From: Anaerolineae bacterium
Lineage (GTDB): Bacteria; Chloroflexota; Anaerolineae; Aggregatilineales; Aggregatilineaceae
Direction: 5' to 3'
Length of the DNA stretch: 64,000 nucleotides
Assembly (NCBI GenBank): GCA_027494015.1
Contig: JAOSJP010000005.1
Span: 29,475 to 93,474, forward strand
The position numbers were made by a program, and so were the translations under genes. Below the pieces are notes generated by a model that had not been told where the DNA came from, ran no database searches, and saw only the letters and a list, made by a program, of their open reading frames with translations. This document shows, piece by piece, positions 62,627 through 64,000 of this stretch. The number at the start of each line of letters is the position of its first letter. The stretch's first letter is position 1.

Positions 62627-62819
62627 GGGTGCGTGCAAAAGTTGACAGCGACTCGCCGGACGCGGGGATATTGACCTCACCCCCCGCCTCGCTGCGCTCG
62701 GCTTGCCCCCTCTCCGTCAACGGAGAGGGGGCGGCGAGGCGCGTGAGCGCCGAGCGGGGGTGAGGTCAGCCAGGGCGCAGCAGAGCAGCGCCCCTACCTG
62801 ACAGGTTTTGCACGCACCC
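62627..62819. repeat. Family A hairpin repeat with perfect 14-bp inverted ends
   Basis: GGGTGCGTGCAAAA (62627-62640) and TTTTGCACGCACCC (62806-62819) are exact inverted repeats bounding a 193-bp element. Inside are GTTGACAGCGACTCG, the core with a CTCCGTCAACGGAG centre, GGGCGCAGCAGAGCAGCGCCC and CTACCTGACAGG. It shows the full-length form of the unit found tandemly at 51.9-53.3 kb. Confidence 0.9.
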
Positions 62820-62827
62820 AGGGCGCT

Positions 62828-63394
62828 TTACAGGCTGAGGCGCGCGCGGCGGCGGGCCAGATCGTCTTCGACCGCCTGCTCGTCAATCCCGACCTCGACG
62901 CTGGGCGCGGTCGGGGTCGGGGTCGCTTCCTCGCCCGCCTGGCGCAGCCGCTCCGCCGGTGAAGGGACGGGCGCTGCATCCGTCTGGCGCGCGGGTTTCG
63001 TTCCTGGCTTCTCGGCGGCGAGCGCCTCCAGCGTGTTCACGCGGCGGATCAGGTCCGAGGCGGAGCGGCGGTGCTGGGCCTGCTCTGCCTGCACCATGGC
63101 AAGCTGCTGCTGGCGGCGCTGCATCTGGCGAACGATGTGGCGGGCGGTGGCCTCATCGCCGCGCGCCAGCGTCTCGTCCGCCTGACGATCCGCGCTGGCG
63201 ATCTCCGCCTGGGCCGCCGCGATGTCGCGGGCTAGCTGCTCGTCGCGGTCGAGCGCGCGGTCAATCTCCGCGCGCAGGGCAACGATCTGCCTGGCGAGGT
63301 CGCCCGCCGGCGGACGATCCGCCCCCTGGCCGCTCAACACTCCCTTCAGGCTTGATCGTACCAGGACGGTGAGCTTGTCGCGTAAACCTGGCAT
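62828..63394 (-). CDS. PspA/IM30-like coiled-coil protein
   Basis: 188 residues, almost entirely predicted coiled coil from about 30 to 125 (LARQIVALRAEIDRALDRDE ... RRQQQLAMVQAEQAQHRRSA), followed by a Pro/Thr linker and a short acidic helical tail. The start MPGLRDKLTVLVRSSLKGVL is an amphipathic helix like the membrane-binding helix of PspA/Vipp1. Those proteins protect or remodel the membrane under stress. It is shorter than typical PspA (220 or more residues), so a distant relative or other coiled-coil protein is possible. It stands alone between repeats. Confidence 0.65.
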   Translation of the reverse strand: MPGLRDKLTVLVRSSLKGVLSGQGADRPPAGDLARQIVALRAEIDRALDRDEQLARDIAAAQAEIASADRQADETLARGDEATARHIVRQMQRRQQQLAMVQAEQAQHRRSASDLIRRVNTLEALAAEKPGTKPARQTDAAPVPSPAERLRQAGEEATPTPTAPSVEVGIDEQAVEDDLARRRARLSL

Positions 63395-63447
63395 CGTCTG
63401 TCCTCAATCTCCGTTCGCTAGCACGCGCACAAACCCCTTCCAACGGT

Positions 63448-63604
63448 GGGGGCGCAGCAGAGCAGCGCCCTGGATTTACCTCACCCCCGCTCGGCGCTGG
63501 CGCGCCTCGCCGCCCCCTCTCCGTCAACGGAGAGGGGGCAAGCCGAGCGCCGCGAGGCTGGGGGTGAGGTAGAACAACACGCACGTTTGAAGCGATTGCC
63601 CTGG
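63448..63604. repeat. Hairpin repeat with family C right end
   Basis: It starts GGGGGCGCAGCAGAGCAGCG, has the core with a CTCCGTCAACGGAG centre and ends AACACGCACGTTTGAAGCG, ATTGCCCTGGG. The left family C end is absent. Confidence 0.75.
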
Positions 63605-63645
63605 GTAAGGTCTGCCCGACAACGGCGCGAGCGCCGGGTGTGCGT

Positions 63646-63651
63646 TATAAT
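63646..63651 (+). promoter_or_regulatory. Possible -10 element of pgeF
   Basis: TATAAT lies 50 bp upstream of the GTG start at 63702. No convincing -35 is seen. Confidence 0.4.
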
Positions 63652-63701
63652 CAGAGCACGCTCACCTCTATTCTACCAGGTCACGTCCGGGAAGGCAGCG
63701 C

Positions 63702-64000
63702 GTGCAGCGTATCAACGGCCAGGGGCCAGTGTTCTACCAGTTCGAGCAGTGGGCCAGCGGCGACCGGCTGGTGCACGGCGTCTTCACGCGGCTGGGCGGC
63801 GTCAGCCGCGCGCCCTGGGACTCGCTCAACCTGGGCGGCACAGTCGGCGACGACCAGGCCGCCGTGCGCGAGAATCACCGGCGCGCCTACGCTGCGCTCG
63901 GCCTGGACGAGGTCTATGCCTGCACGGTCTGGCAGGTGCACAGCGCCGACACGGTTCTGGCACGGGGGCCGGTTCCGCATCGCCGCTGGCTGGCCCGCGC
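63702..64000 (+). CDS. pgeF: Peptidoglycan editing factor PgeF / laccase-domain protein (5' part)
   Basis: GTG start with GGGAAGG upstream; the gene runs off the window. The first 99 residues contain LVHGVFTRLGGVSRAPWDSL, NLGGTVGDDQAAVRENHRR and CTVWQVHSADTV, the conserved N-terminal half of the YfiH/PgeF family (zinc-containing purine nucleoside phosphorylase-like or peptidoglycan-amidase-related proteins). The catalytic Cys/His residues of the C-terminal half are outside the window. Confidence 0.9.
   Translation, partial: MQRINGQGPVFYQFEQWASGDRLVHGVFTRLGGVSRAPWDSLNLGGTVGDDQAAVRENHRRAYAALGLDEVYACTVWQVHSADTVLARGPVPHRRWLAR

Noticed and set aside
1..64000. tRNA or rRNA genes
   Set aside because: No cloverleaf-compatible segment or rRNA-like sequence was recognised by eye on either strand; a tRNAscan-type search would be decisive.

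Overview
The window is about 64 kb of GC-rich bacterial chromosome. The gene content fits a Chloroflexota bacterium, most likely Anaerolineae-like: secreted proteins with Pro/Thr-rich stretches, a sortase, HerA-like and HAS-barrel genes, and dense hairpin-type intergenic repeats. That placement is an inference from style and gene content, because no rRNA or tRNA gene is visible. Several genes carry single-base frameshifts and there are long C/G homopolymer runs, so residual assembly errors are likely.

Layout. 1-17 kb: two M42 peptidases, a lipoprotein with glycoside-hydrolase features, an azlCD pair with a frameshifted azlC, a C26 amidohydrolase with a dual-specificity phosphatase, an UPF0104-type membrane protein, a CAP-domain protein, an EamA transporter, a Trp-repeat acidic protein, a HerA-like ATPase, a DUF2029/GT87-like protein and a HAS-barrel protein. 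17-27 kb: a GT4 glycosyltransferase and a ribose-type sugar uptake locus in the order lacI-rbsD-rbsC-rbsB-rbsA-rbsC2-lacI2. Its binding protein is an in-frame tandem duplication, and a perfect 24-bp operator sits at the first lacI promoter. 27-38 kb: an FHA/PP2C phospho-signalling group, RimO, a 7TM histidine kinase, a TlpA-like thioredoxin, a secreted two-domain protein and an alpha/beta hydrolase. 38.4-39.8 kb: a stretch without recognisable genes that carries a consensus promoter, a structured leader, a 73-codon ORF, an intrinsic terminator, small coupled ORFs and a long hairpin. 40-51 kb: RtcB, a CopB-type ATPase, a class A penicillin-binding protein, a mntA gene with a decayed hepT, and a probable heterodimeric ABC exporter. 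51.8-53.3 kb: seven head-to-tail copies of a 201-bp unit. 53-57 kb: a peptide-type ABC importer (two permeases and a binding protein, no ATPases). 58-64 kb: a sortase, a two-component system with a REC-GAF-kinase, a PspA-like coiled-coil protein and the start of pgeF.

The strongest unusual signal is the repeat system. One hairpin core of about 100 bp is bounded by at least three different sets of terminal inverted repeats, occurs singly, as hybrids and as the 201-bp array, and often abuts or supplies the stop codons of neighbouring genes. The second candidate is the orphan transcription unit at 38.4-38.9 kb.
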